A stretch of DNA of 64,000 bases from the NCBI RefSeq assembly GCF_023078335.1, contig NZ_CP095550.1:4136001-4200000 (forward strand). Direction: 5' to 3'. The notes under the pieces are model-generated. The model had not been told where the DNA came from and ran no database searches. It worked only from the letters and a program-made list of their open reading frames with translations. Positions 47,319-56,132 of the stretch are shown piece after piece (the stretch's first letter is position 1; the number at the start of each line of letters is the position of its first letter). The stretch is from Metabacillus endolithicus. GTDB taxonomy: Bacteria > Bacillota > Bacilli > Bacillales > Bacillaceae. Position numbers and translations under genes: made by a program.

Positions 47319-48255
47319 AAGTGTTTGTTGAGATTAATTGCTTTAATGGGTTAAGCATATATTCATGTAATATAACAACTCTCGATGAATGTGCAAAATG
47401 TTCTTCAAAAGTGAATAGGAAATCTTGATAAAACGAAAGAAAGCACTCGGCATTACATACATTTTGTTTAGTAAATATTCCGGATCGATTTAAAAATACA
47501 TTTTCATATTTTAGAGAAAGTCTCTTTATGGGCTTTAAGAGCTTTTTAACATCACGTATCCGATATATTTCGCGTAATTGTTCTGTTATCTCTTTCGCAT
47601 CTTGTTGCAGCTGTTTAGAAAGCTGTAGGTTTATCATCCTAATGTCTTCAGGAGATTCTACTTCAAAGATAAATTGTTTTAGCATGATCATGTCAGACTT
47701 AATTGGTTCACACAAATAGCTTTGGTAGATACGAAGTGTATTGTAAGCATCATACATAGGGTTGTGCTTTTCACCTAGAAACTCTAATCCGTACAGAGAT
47801 AATCCATCCTCAACCGATATATTATTCTTAGAAACTCTTTTTTTGAAAATATCTTGAAAGTCTGTATATCGTGTTTCAATTTTTCTGATTGTCCGTTCTG
47901 GGATGCTATGTTTTAATGAGTCGATTTTTAAACGTGATAAATCACTTGGAGACCAGGAAAAATATTGAGACTTCTTTAACCCGCCAATCCATTCAAGAAA
48001 ATCAGCAAAAACGTCTTTAAAATCGCTAGCTTTTTCTAAATCAGTATCATCAATACCCGTTAACGTTTTGCAGAAGTTAGTTAATGGATTTCTATTTTCT
48101 GGTCGAATAAATCGATCAAAATATGAAATTTCTTCTGAATCTAGCTCATATTTTACGGCGCCCAAACGAATGGCTTCCATCTTCTCAAAAGCCATCCCTT
48201 GATCAGAGCATAACATCTCGAAATCAAAGAAAATATATTGTTTAATGTCCGCCAT
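47317..48255 (-). CDS. DnaQ-like 3'-5' exonuclease family protein
   Basis: 312 residues. DEDDh layout: YIFFDFEM (Asp, Glu) at the start, SWSPSDLSRL mid-way, and KHNPMYDAYNTLRIYQ with the His and last Asp near residue 170. The C-terminal 130 residues are an extra helical domain. Resembles KapD-type exonuclease-fold proteins but is longer. Substrate unknown. Confidence 0.75.
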   Translation of the reverse strand: MADIKQYIFFDFEMLCSDQGMAFEKMEAIRLGAVKYELDSEEISYFDRFIRPENRNPLTNFCKTLTGIDDTDLEKASDFKDVFADFLEWIGGLKKSQYFSWSPSDLSRLKIDSLKHSIPERTIRKIETRYTDFQDIFKKRVSKNNISVEDGLSLYGLEFLGEKHNPMYDAYNTLRIYQSYLCEPIKSDMIMLKQFIFEVESPEDIRMINLQLSKQLQQDAKEITEQLREIYRIRDVKKLLKPIKRLSLKYENVFLNRSGIFTKQNVCNAECFLSFYQDFLFTFEEHFAHSSRVVILHEYMLNPLKQLISTNT

Positions 48256-48458
48256 TCATTTCCCCCCTTTAACAGGTAATTATATGGGGGAAAGTTTAAA
48301 ATGAAAAGATCCAATAAGTGTAAAATGGAGATTTAACTAATTTTTATAGATTAAATAGGTCATGATTGTAAAAATCAGACAATTTACTAGGAACTTTTAT
48401 GAAAATGAACCGTAATAATTTATAGCATTACTTTCTAAAAACTAGAAGGGAGAATGAC

Positions 48459-49861
48459 ATGAATATAACTGAGTTAAGAGAACGGGCGTTAGAAATTGGG
48501 AAGGTCACTGAAGACTTTGATTTAGAAATTGAAGAGTTACAATTAGAAGAAGAGGTTGCTTGTTTTGCTTGGAAACATAGAAAGAATGAAGATAATGGTA
48601 TTTGGATTGAGATTAGTACGAATGGAACACTACTTGATTTAAATAAAGACCTACTATCACCATCAGCCTTAATCTTTTCTGAGAAACAGTTGTATGAAAT
48701 GGCAATAGACTTTGTTTTAAATCATTACCCTTCGGCACTTCAGCAGTTTGCATTTGAGGAATGGAAAAGAGAAGAAAATAGAGGATATAGACTTTCATAT
48801 GTGCAAAAAGTAGAAGGTTTATTCTTCCTCACACCGGATTTTGGTTGTCAATATTAGAAGATGGAGAAGTGGTGCTATTTAAATATGTGGGAATGGCTGA
48901 GGATATTAGAATTCCACAATTAATTATGGAAAAAGAAAAGATAAAGGAAAGATTTCTACGAGAACTTGAAATGGAATTACAAACTACAAATCTATCTAAT
49001 GAGTTATATAACTTTACTGGCGCTTCATCAAAGCTTGTTTATGAGCCGTCTTTCCCTTTCAGCTATTTGTGTGCTGATGGGACAAGTGTGTTAGAGGATG
49101 TTGAAGAAGATACAGAAGAAGAACTGGAGTTGGTTTCTCCTCCTAAAATAGAGAGGTTACTTAACGAGCTGATTGGTTTTAATGAAGATGAATATGAGAA
49201 AATTCGTGAAAGTGATTTAGGTGATGAAATCGGTTCGGTTTGGAGACCAAAGAATTTTACTAGTGAAGTTGAAGGAACGTCAATTAGTGATTTTTTTCAG
49301 AAGAGAAATCAGCTTACACTAAAGTTTAAGCATGACAAGAAAACTAATCACTTGCGGGGGGTGTTTTCATTTCTTGATCGAAAAGGAGAATTATTTCTTA
49401 ATGAGGAACAATGTAAGAAGCTTGCGCTAGAGTTTTTGTTTACACTCTATCCGAATGCTGATGAGTTTTTACGAATGGTTAGGAGAATTTCTCAAGATGA
49501 AGAAGAGGGGAATTTTATCCATTTCCACTTTAACATCCATTGGGGTAATGTTCGAAATCGATTTGGTTCAGCATGGATAGGTGTGAACAGAACAACCGGG
49601 ACGATCGATCATTACCTAGGACCTGACATGAACCTTGAGGATCTTAAAAAAATAAATACAAAGCCAGACATTTCTATACAGGAAGCTGTGAGAAATTATC
49701 AAAAAGACTTTGACGTGAAGCTTGAATGGAAAATAGAGTATCAGGATCATACTTCTCATTATGTATTGGTTTATGTACCAGATTTTCCGAGGCTGGAAGG
49801 AAAGGTCGCGTTTATCGATGCACAGAATGGAGAAGTAATCGTATCTAAAGAATATTTTTAA
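48459..49861 (+). CDS. YcdB/YcdC-like protein, one frameshift near 48820
   Basis: Frames 48459-48857 and 48845-49861 join into about 467 residues when one T is restored in TTCTTCC near 48822 (FFPHTGFWLSILEDGEVVLF). Two PepSY-like halves are visible: KQLYEMAIDFVLNHYPSALQQF and EEQCKKLALEFLFTLYPNADEF, each followed by a strand-rich part (GSAWIGVNRTTGTIDHY; GKVAFIDAQNGEVIVSKEY). This is the YcdB/YcdC/DUF4901 pattern. No signal peptide. Function unknown. Confidence 0.7.
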
Positions 49862-49908
49862 AAGCAACTCCACCACCAACAGATAAATAACTTTATAAAA
49901 AAGGAAAA

Positions 49909-49950
49909 AGCATAAGAAGATACCACAATATCTACTTATGCTTCTATTTT
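49909..49950. terminator. Bidirectional terminator
   Basis: AGCATAAG(A)AGATA ... TATCTACTTATGCT followed by TCTATTTTATTT. Confidence 0.65.
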
Positions 49951-50137
49951 ATTTGTTCAAAAACCATTTTAAGAAAGGCGGTAATTTCTTGTCTACGATT
50001 TTTAATTCATCCATTAATAATTTGTCTTGATGGTCTGTTATCCAATTTTCAAGTTCTTTTTTTGTGTTTAGTTGGGTATAGTAAGTTTCTCCCTTTTTAC
50101 CTACCGCATTGACAACAAACCGACATGTGTTCCCCAT
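49949..50137 (-). CDS. Hypothetical 62-residue protein
   Basis: Starts MGNTCRFVVNAVGKKGETYY and ends LPPFLKWFLNK; charged, no membrane segment. AAAGGTGGGCATTT precedes the ATG at 50137. Not recognised, but the ribosome site and terminator support a real gene. Confidence 0.55.
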   Translation of the reverse strand: MGNTCRFVVNAVGKKGETYYTQLNTKKELENWITDHQDKLLMDELKIVDKKLPPFLKWFLNK

Positions 50138-50252
50138 AAATGCCCACCTTTATGAAAATAATCTATCCATTTAGCATTATAACAAGGGAAAAATTAATTT
50201 CTAGCCTTTACTTATAAGAAAGAAGGGAGTAAAATTTAACTCTTTACCTTAA

Positions 50253-51518
50253 TTATAGTAGGACCTTTTGTACCTCGATGGGACTTAGAGCATTTGACTG
50301 ATCAATATAAATAAAAGCATTGTATCTATTTGACATGTTTGATGGTACATAATTTCCATAATGTTCGTAAGCAGGATTATAGACAACTCCAATTGCACGA
50401 TGACCAATCGTCTTATTGAAAAGATGCTTATTTTGTTCATTGAATACTAAATATTTATCATATGAACCTGCTTGATACATACAGTCTTCCCAACTGCCAG
50501 ATTGAGCGGGAGGGGTTACCATCCTCTCAAGGTTTACACCCCATTGATCTGCTGCAATAACTGTTCCACGATGTGTACCATATCCAATGATAAAAAGGTT
50601 GTCTTCTCCTTTTTGTTCCCTTAAGAGCTGCCCTACGTTAACAATTCCTTCATTAGCCATATCTGTTGCACGTGCGTCCCCAACATGGGTGTTATGCTCC
50701 CAAATAATACCCTTTGCATTTTCTCCATAAAATTGATGGATTTTATTAATGATTTCTACCATATGACGATCACGAATATTCCATGATTCATTATCATTCA
50801 ATACCATTGTTCGGTAATAATTTTCAGCATTTGCTGTAATGATGGCATTTACTTCAAGGTCTAATGCATTTTCTTTATTACTTGAATAATTTGATTTATT
50901 CAGACGGATATCTGTTAATAATTTGGAAACCTCTTCGTGACAGCCTTCACCATAAAATGAAGCAGAAATTCCGTATTTTTCTGGGCGACGATTAAATGGT
51001 TCAAAACAAGCAAAAGCTTTTTTTGCTGTTTCAACTTGAGAAGGAGTTGTTCTTTCTAAATACCTAATAATATCATCAATTGATTCCCATAAAGAGTAAA
51101 CATCTATTCCATAGAAACCAACCTTTTTGTCATCAGGTTGATTTTGATTATATTTTTTTAACCATTCAATTAAATCAATCATTTCCTCATTGGCCCACAT
51201 CCATGTTGGCCAGCGATTAAAGGATTTTAGCACATCACGTGCATGTGAGGATTGTTTATCAATACCTTTAATATATCTATTTACTTGTTGACATGCTGGC
51301 CAGTCACCTTCAACTGCAAGATATGTAAATCCTTTTTCCTTTATAAGTTTTTTCGAAAGTTCTGCTCTCATTGTGTAAAACTCAGAAGTACCATGAGAAG
51401 ATTCCCCGAGAAGGACAAATTGGTGGTTACTAATTTCGTTTATCAAAGAATCTAAATCCTCTGATTCATGTATTGGCTTAGAATAATCTTTAATCGCTTG
51501 AATTAATTTGTTGGGCAT
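50253..51518 (-). CDS. Erythromycin esterase-family protein
   Basis: 421 residues. FVLLGESSHGTSEFYTMRAEL, LAVEGDWPACQQVNRYI, IIWEHNTHVGDARATDM and IIGYGTHRGTV match the erythromycin-esterase-like fold with its His/Glu centre. Chromosomal Bacillus homologues are common and not shown to confer macrolide resistance; the natural substrate is unknown. Upstream lies a small gene on the same strand 18 bases away. Confidence 0.85.
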   Translation of the reverse strand: MPNKLIQAIKDYSKPIHESEDLDSLINEISNHQFVLLGESSHGTSEFYTMRAELSKKLIKEKGFTYLAVEGDWPACQQVNRYIKGIDKQSSHARDVLKSFNRWPTWMWANEEMIDLIEWLKKYNQNQPDDKKVGFYGIDVYSLWESIDDIIRYLERTTPSQVETAKKAFACFEPFNRRPEKYGISASFYGEGCHEEVSKLLTDIRLNKSNYSSNKENALDLEVNAIITANAENYYRTMVLNDNESWNIRDRHMVEIINKIHQFYGENAKGIIWEHNTHVGDARATDMANEGIVNVGQLLREQKGEDNLFIIGYGTHRGTVIAADQWGVNLERMVTPPAQSGSWEDCMYQAGSYDKYLVFNEQNKHLFNKTIGHRAIGVVYNPAYEHYGNYVPSNMSNRYNAFIYIDQSNALSPIEVQKVLL

Positions 51519-51536
51519 TTTTTATTCCCCTTTTAA

Positions 51537-51917
51537 TTATTGTTTGTATTCAGCATGATAAGAGTTTTCACCAGAATGAACAGATAATAAGGTGTCTGCG
51601 TAGCCGACAAGTCGATTAACTATTTCATCAGAAATCGAATAAACAAGTTGGTGGTGTTTTCTAATATGTAATTCAGGATCATCAAAGATAATAGTAGTAT
51701 TGATAAAAATATGCTTCGTATCAAAAAGATTGTAGTGGATGATTGTTTTTCCAGCAGCTCCACCTGTTAAAGGATCTTTATAACTTGGTAAAAAAATATA
51801 CCATTCCTCTGCAGAAGGTGAGCGAAAGTTTTTAGTATAGGTCATTCCTTTTATTTCTTCTTCAATTTTAAGCATTAGGTCTTTGTCCATTACTTCTATA
51901 ATGTTATCCTTCATCAC
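51537..51917 (-). CDS. Hypothetical 126-residue protein
   Basis: Starts MMKDNIIEVMDKDLMLKIEE; alpha/beta, with EEWYIFLPSYKDPLTGGAAGKTIIHY central. No signal or membrane segment. It sits nine bases after the stop of the DUF1292 gene and before the esterase-like gene, forming a three-gene minus-strand run. Not recognised. Confidence 0.6.
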   Translation of the reverse strand: MMKDNIIEVMDKDLMLKIEEEIKGMTYTKNFRSPSAEEWYIFLPSYKDPLTGGAAGKTIIHYNLFDTKHIFINTTIIFDDPELHIRKHHQLVYSISDEIVNRLVGYADTLLSVHSGENSYHAEYKQ

Positions 51918-51926
51918 TTATCTCCT

Positions 51927-52190
51927 TCAGTCAGCGGGGTTCGCATCAACTGCAATTTCATACGCATCTAATACGATATTCTTTTTAATTGGATCTGAAA
52001 CTCCAACAAGATATTGACCATCTTCTTCGTCTAAAACCTGCATAATGATGGAATCATCATCATTATCTTTTGATGTTAATAGAGCATAGGTTTCAGCTTC
52101 CACAGCAAGTAATGCTTCAACTGAGAACGTTCTCTCTTTTCCGTATTCATCTTCGACTGTAATAAAATCCCTTTCTTGCTCCAGGGTCAT
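51927..52190 (-). CDS. DUF1292-family protein (YrzB-like)
   Basis: 87 residues from ATG 52190 (TTGGAGGTGTGTAAA); the longer frame from 52205 overlaps this ribosome site. ITVEDEYGKERTFSVEALLAVE and DEEDGQYLVGVSDP with a strongly acidic composition are DUF1292 features. Function unknown. Confidence 0.8.
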   Translation of the reverse strand: MTLEQERDFITVEDEYGKERTFSVEALLAVEAETYALLTSKDNDDDSIIMQVLDEEDGQYLVGVSDPIKKNIVLDAYEIAVDANPAD

Positions 52191-52464
52191 TTTACACACC
52201 TCCAAATTGTTAAAAGTAGTTTATCCTAATTAGAATCATTTAATGAGATTGAGAGGGGTATTACTTATAGAGAAGAATAAAAAATAATAGCCCATATTTT
52301 GGATCTTTTCATTTATAAATTGAGATGTTATGATTGTTTCCGTTGCCGAGAAAGCCTAGTGAATACAATTAAGGATATTGACACATGGTTAACTAGTGTG
52401 ATAAATTATAAATCCTGCTTCATTCGAAATAAGACAAGTGAAATAAGTTTTTTATAAAAAGGTC

Positions 52465-52492
52465 TTGAAATATTTCGTGAAGTTATTATAAT
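52465..52492 (+). promoter_or_regulatory. SigmaA-type promoter of the 5S-tRNA operon
   Basis: TTGAAA (52465-52470), 16 bases, TATAAT (52487-52492), 20 bases before the 5S gene. The rest of the 300-base gap 52206-52464 holds no gene. Confidence 0.7.
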
Positions 52493-52511
52493 AATATTTG
52501 TCCTTGAAAAT

Positions 52512-52630
<119 letters not shown>

Positions 52631-52669
52631 TGTCCATTTTTATTTTATGGTCATGCAACAATTAAATAT

Positions 52670-52741
52670 GGCCCATTGGTCAAGCGGTTAAGACACCGCC
52701 CTTTCACGGCGGTAACACGGGTTCGAATCCCGTATGGGTCA
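52670..52741 (+). tRNA. tRNA-Glu (TTC)
   Basis: 72 bases, GGCCCAT/ATGGGTC acceptor stem, anticodon in CTTTCAC; 3' CCA not encoded. Confidence 0.97.
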
Positions 52742-52780
52742 CTTACTATAACTTAATATATAGTAAGTAATAAATTATTT

Positions 52781-52856
52781 GGAGGATTAGCTCAGCTGGG
52801 AGAGCACCTGCCTTACAAGCAGGGGGTCGGCGGTTCGATCCCGTCATCCTCCACCA
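52781..52856 (+). tRNA. tRNA-Val (TAC)
   Basis: 76 bases with encoded CCA; anticodon loop CTTACAA. Confidence 0.97.
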
Positions 52857-52892
52857 TATTATTTCGCCCTAGCGAACGAAATAATTTACCAA

Positions 52893-52978
52893 GCGGGTGT
52901 GGCGGAATTGGCAGACGCGCTAGACTTAGGATCTAGTGTCCTTGTGACGTGGGGGTTCAAGTCCCTTCACCCGCACCA
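52893..52978 (+). tRNA. tRNA-Leu (TAG)
   Basis: 86 bases with a long variable arm and encoded CCA; anticodon loop CTTAGGA. Confidence 0.97.
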
Positions 52979-53013
52979 AAGTTTTTTATGTTAGTAAAAT
53001 AACTATCTTATAC

Positions 53014-53088
53014 GCGGAAGTAGTTCAGTGGTAGAACACCACCTTGCCAAGGTGGGGGTCGCGGGTTCGAATCCCGTCTTCCGCTCCA
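53014..53088 (+). tRNA. tRNA-Gly (GCC)
   Basis: 75 bases, CCA encoded; anticodon loop TTGCCAA. Confidence 0.97.
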
Positions 53089-53096
53089 ATAGTAGT

Positions 53097-53185
53097 GCCG
53101 GGGTGGCGGAACTGGCAGACGCACAGGACTTAAAATCCTGCGGTAGGTGACTACCGTACCGGTTCGATTCCGGTCCTCGGCACCA
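53097..53185 (+). tRNA. tRNA-Leu (TAA)
   Basis: 89 bases with a long variable arm and CCA; anticodon loop CTTAAAA. Confidence 0.97.
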
Positions 53186-53246
53186 ACGTTTTTTCGCGTC
53201 AGCGAAAATAACGCACATTAATATATAACTTTATTGGAATAAATTA

Positions 53247-53323
53247 GCGCCCGTAGCTCAATTGGATAGAGCGTTTGACTACGGATCAAAAGGTTAGGGG
53301 TTCGACTCCTCTCGGGCGCGCCA
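53247..53323 (+). tRNA. tRNA-Arg (ACG)
   Basis: 77 bases, CCA encoded; anticodon loop CTACGGA. The following 100-base spacer carries a Bacillus-type repeat (CAGAAATCAGAAGTCAGAAG and a partly complementary TCTGACCTCTCACAT). Confidence 0.97.
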
Positions 53324-53434
53324 AGTATAGAGGTGAGAAATCAGAAATCAGAAGTCAGAAGCGAGAATAAACTTTTCGCTCTAAAGCAACAATAAAGTCT
53401 CTGACCTCTCACATCCCACCTCTGATATCTAGAA

Positions 53435-53511
53435 CGGGAAGTAGCTCAGCTTGGTAGAGCACTTGGTTTGGGACCAAGGGGTCGCAGGTTCGAATCCTGT
53501 CTTCCCGACCA
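53435..53511 (+). tRNA. tRNA-Pro (TGG)
   Basis: 77 bases, CCA encoded; anticodon loop TTTGGGA. Confidence 0.97.
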
Positions 53512-53525
53512 TTCATTATTAATAA

Positions 53526-53601
53526 GGGGCCTTAGCTCAGCTGGGAGAGCGCCTGCTTTGCACGCAGGAGGTCAGCGGTTCGATCCCGCTAGGCTCCACC
53601 A
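53526..53601 (+). tRNA. tRNA-Ala (TGC)
   Basis: 76 bases, CCA encoded; anticodon loop TTTGCAC. Confidence 0.97.
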
Positions 53602-53634
53602 AATTTTTGTTTAAAAGTAACAAACAATATCTAT

Positions 53635-53762
53635 GGCGGTGTAGCTTAGCTGGCTAGAGCGAGCCGTAAACATCTTGAATAATCTTCATTGTAGGCTTGT
53701 GAGGAATGTGTCTGGAAGAGACATGACGAACATGGTTTTTACAATGAGCGTATTGTAACTAT
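53635..53762 (+). other. tRNA-Met 5'-half module M1
   Basis: GGCGGTGTAGCTTAGCTGG and the D stem (53635-53661) equal the 5' part of the tRNA-Met that starts at 53763, with one change. Instead of an anticodon arm there follows AGCC-GTAAACATCTTGAATAATCTTCATTGTA-GGCT and a second inverted repeat (CATTGTA/TACAATG), then the full tRNA-Met. Confidence 0.75.
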
Positions 53763-53839
53763 GGCGGTGTAGCTCAGCTGGCTAGAGCGTACGGTTCATA
53801 CCCGTGAGGTCGTGGGTTCGATTCCCTCCGCCGCTACCA
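53763..53839 (+). tRNA. tRNA-Met (CAT), elongator type
   Basis: 77 bases, CCA encoded; nearly the same as the Bacillus elongator tRNA-Met. Preceded by a duplicate of its own 5' half. Confidence 0.95.
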
Positions 53840-53874
53840 TTTGCACAAATGACCAATAGGTCACATATGTTATT

Positions 53875-53966
53875 GGAGGAATACCCAAGTCCGGCTGAAG
53901 GGATCGGTCTTGAAAACCGACAGGGGTGTCAAAGCCGCAGGGGTTCGAATCCCCTTTCCTCCTCCA
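53875..53966 (+). tRNA. tRNA-Ser (TGA)
   Basis: 92 bases with a long variable arm and CCA; anticodon loop CTTGAAA. Confidence 0.96.
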
Positions 53967-53995
53967 TATTTTTAAAATCTTTATATATTTATCAT

Positions 53996-54141
53996 CGCGG
54001 GGTGGAGCACGTGAATATGCTTCATTGAGTTACATCAGCGTACCGATTGAGCAACATCTTGAATAATCTTTCTGAAATCGGGACGGTCCGTACAAGAAAT
54101 AAACAAAGTTCAAGGGTAACACAATCTATATTTTTTATCAT
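53996..54141 (+). other. tRNA-fMet 5'-half module M2
   Basis: CGCGGGGTGGAGCAC (first 15 bases of fMet) followed by GAATATGCTTC, then CCGATT-GAGCAACATCTTGAATAATC-TTTCTGA-AATCGG and GACGGTCCGTAC. About 20 bases before it (AATCTTTATATATTTATCAT) are echoed before the complete fMet gene, so the unit looks like a duplication with an insert. Confidence 0.75.
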
Positions 54142-54219
54142 CGCGGGGTGGAGCAGTCTGGTAGCTCGTCGAGAACCATAACCCGAAGGTCGCAGGTTCA
54201 AATCCTGTCCCCGCAACCA
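54142..54219 (+). tRNA. tRNA-fMet (CAT) with irregular anticodon arm
   Basis: 78 bases, CCA encoded, C1 unpaired as in initiators. The anticodon arm reads TCGAG-AACCATAA-CCCGA: an 8-base loop and one A-C mismatch instead of the usual TCGGG-CTCATAA-CCCGA with three G-C pairs. May be damaged, or carry sequence errors. Confidence 0.85.
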
Positions 54220-54275
54220 AATATAATAGAAATATTATGTTATTGTAAGTTCTTTTCACTACGTGAAAAAACTTT

Positions 54276-54352
54276 GGTCCGGTAGTTCAGTTGGTTAGAA
54301 TGCCTGCCTGTCACGCAGGAGGTCGCGGGTTCGAGTCCCGTCCGGACCGCCA
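54276..54352 (+). tRNA. tRNA-Asp (GTC)
   Basis: 77 bases, CCA encoded; anticodon loop CTGTCAC. Confidence 0.97.
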
Positions 54353-54409
54353 TTTTTTTTTGATTTTATACTAATGTTAACTTAGACTCTAAGTATAGTT
54401 TAAAAGGGT

Positions 54410-54532
54410 TTCGATAAGCGAGAAGTTCGAGGAAGCAAATGAACGAGCACCGGAGCGTATGACCATACGTGAGGATGTGAGTGAGGGAGCTGACGAAGAG
54501 ATTCGAAGCTTAGCGGAAGCCGTAAACCCATT
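54410..54532 (+). repeat. Structured spacer repeat between tRNA-Asp and tRNA-Phe
   Basis: A GC-richer block with CGTATGACCATACG (a perfect small hairpin) flanked by CGAGAAGTTCGAGG and GACGAAGAGATTCGAAG. It resembles repeats found elsewhere in Bacillus genomes. No gene. Confidence 0.45.
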
Positions 54533-54533
54533 T

Positions 54534-54606
54534 GGCTCGGTAGCTCAGTTGGTAGAGCAATGGACTGAAAATCCATGTGTCGGCGGTTCGATTCCGTCCC
54601 GAGCCA
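54534..54606 (+). tRNA. tRNA-Phe (GAA)
   Basis: 73 bases, CCA not encoded; anticodon loop CTGAAAA. Confidence 0.97.
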
Positions 54607-54630
54607 CCTTTTATTTTAAACAACTATAAC

Positions 54631-54777
54631 GCCGGTGTAGCTCAGTTGGTAGAGCACGATCGAATATGCTTCGAAGCCCTTGCTTCAGCACACAAATCGA
54701 GCTGCTACTTGAATAATCTTTCTGAGATTTGGGTGACTGGTAAGTAAGATAGAACTTTATTTAAAATTTTAAATAAT
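54631..54777 (+). other. tRNA-Thr 5'-half module M3a
   Basis: GCCGGTGTAGCTCAGTTGG and the D stem of tRNA-Thr, then CGATCGAATATGCTTCGAAG and a CAAATC-GAGCTGCTACTTGAATAATC-TTTCTGA-GATTTG hairpin, GGTGACTGGTAAG. ACTGGT near its end could pair with the GCCGGT 5' end (two G-U). Confidence 0.75.
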
Positions 54778-54923
54778 GCCGGTGTAGCTCAATTGGTAGA
54801 GCACGATCGAATATGCTTCGAAGCTTTTGCTTCAGCACACAAATCGAGCTGCTACTTGAATAATCTTTCTGAGATTTGGGTGACTGGTAAGTAAGATAGA
54901 ACTTTATTTAAATCTTTAATAAC
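54778..54923 (+). other. tRNA-Thr 5'-half module M3b (tandem copy of M3a)
   Basis: A second, 146-base copy of M3a with a handful of substitutions, directly followed by the complete tRNA-Thr. Confidence 0.8.
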
Positions 54924-54996
<73 letters not shown>

Positions 54997-55007
54997 CTCT
55001 CATATAT

Positions 55008-55090
55008 GGAGGGGTAGCGAAGTGGCTAAACGCGGCGGACTGTAAATCCGCTCCTTAGGGTTCGGCAGTTCGAATCTGCCCCCTCCACCA
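55008..55090 (+). tRNA. tRNA-Tyr (GTA)
   Basis: 83 bases with variable arm and CCA; anticodon loop CTGTAAA. Confidence 0.97.
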
Positions 55091-55149
55091 TAGATTTTGC
55101 GACAGCAAAATGTCTTACTTTAATTTTTAAAAACAACTCTTTTCATATT

Positions 55150-55223
55150 AGGGGCATAGTTTAACGGTAGAATAGAGGTCTCCAAAACCTTTGGTGTGGG
55201 TTCGATTCCTACTGCCCCTGCCA
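55150..55223 (+). tRNA. tRNA-Trp (CCA)
   Basis: 74 bases, CCA tail encoded; anticodon loop CTCCAAA. Confidence 0.97.
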
Positions 55224-55240
55224 ATTATAAAAAACTTGAT

Positions 55241-55317
55241 GGCGATTGTGGCGAAGTGGTTAACGCATCGGATTGTGGTTCCGACATTCGTGGGTTCGAT
55301 TCCCATCAGTCGCCCCA
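55241..55317 (+). tRNA. tRNA-His (GTG)
   Basis: 77 bases including the extra G at -1 (55241), CCA encoded; anticodon loop TTGTGGT. Confidence 0.96.
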
Positions 55318-55366
55318 ATTGTATATTGAATATACTAGATGTTTAGTAAGTAATAATTGCAGAAAA

Positions 55367-55558
55367 GCACCTAGTAGTCGACGATATTTCCTTTAGAATA
55401 TCCTCTTGCTGGTGTAAAACACGAGACTTTTATTTTTGTGTAGAAAGCGTGGAATATGAAGTGATCGACATCAATTAAGGTTAAAAGTATACTTAGTAGT
55501 CGACTATATTCCGTGATATTTCCTTCAGAAATACCCCAGAATATCCTCTTGCGATGAG
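55367..55558. repeat. Two related copies of an AGTAGTCGAC...AGAATATCCTCTTGC repeat
   Basis: The 288-base spacer between tRNA-His and tRNA-Gln has no gene. Copies at about 55367-55412 and 55487-55555 share CTTAGTAGTCGAC, GATATTTCCTT and AGAATATCCTCTTGC; the second carries an extra internal palindrome (TTTCCTTCAGAAATA). Confidence 0.55.
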
Positions 55559-55605
55559 GATTCATGGAGCTTATTCAGGGAAGTATATTCATGAAGATTA
55601 ATCAG

Positions 55606-55679
55606 TGGCTATAGCCAAGCGGTAAGGCATCGCACTTTGACTGCGACATGCGTTGGTTCGAATCCAGCTAGCCCAGCCA
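55606..55679 (+). tRNA. tRNA-Gln (TTG), one G missing in the acceptor stem
   Basis: Anticodon loop TTTTGAC, CCA encoded. The 5' end reads TGGCTA while the 3' side reads TAGCCCA, which needs TGGGCTA: a G has been lost from a GGG run. This matches the other homopolymer indels and is probably a sequence error. Confidence 0.9.
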
Positions 55680-55689
55680 TTTATTTTAA

Positions 55690-55763
55690 GGCATCATAGC
55701 CAAGTGGTAAGGCCGAGGTCTGCAAAACCTCTATCCCCGGTTCAAATCCGGGTGGTGCCTCCA
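55690..55763 (+). tRNA. tRNA-Cys (GCA)
   Basis: 74 bases, CCA encoded; anticodon loop CTGCAAA. Confidence 0.97.
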
Positions 55764-55777
55764 ATTCATTTCTTTAT

Positions 55778-55851
55778 GCGGGTGTAGTTTAGTGGTAAAA
55801 CCTCAGCCTTCCAAGCTGATGATGAGGGTTCGATTCCCTTCACCCGCTCCA
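55778..55851 (+). tRNA. tRNA-Gly (TCC)
   Basis: 74 bases, CCA encoded; anticodon loop CTTCCAA. Confidence 0.97.
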
Positions 55852-55862
55852 AAAAAACTTAT

Positions 55863-55936
<74 letters not shown>

Positions 55937-55963
55937 CTTTATATTATACATATTTCATTTTGT

Positions 55964-56038
55964 TCCGCAGTAGCTCAGTGGTAGAGCAATCGGCTGTTAA
56001 CCGATCGGTCGTAGGTTCGAGTCCTACCTGCGGAGCCA
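55964..56038 (+). tRNA. tRNA-Asn (GTT)
   Basis: 75 bases, CCA encoded; anticodon loop CTGTTAA. Confidence 0.97.
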
Positions 56039-56056
56039 TTTTTGTCTTTAGATAAT

Positions 56057-56130
<74 letters not shown>

Positions 56131-56132
56131 TC

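Noticed and set aside
53003..54216. Small proteins read through the tRNA cluster (53003-53218 and 54022-54216 minus, 53804-54028 plus)
   Set aside because: They are translations of tRNA genes; strings such as RGQDLNLRPSGYGS are known artefacts of reverse-read tRNA-fMet.
53635..54923. Group I introns within tRNA genes
   Set aside because: The inserts do not split one tRNA into two usable exons; each is followed by an intact tRNA, and the break is at the D arm, not the anticodon loop.
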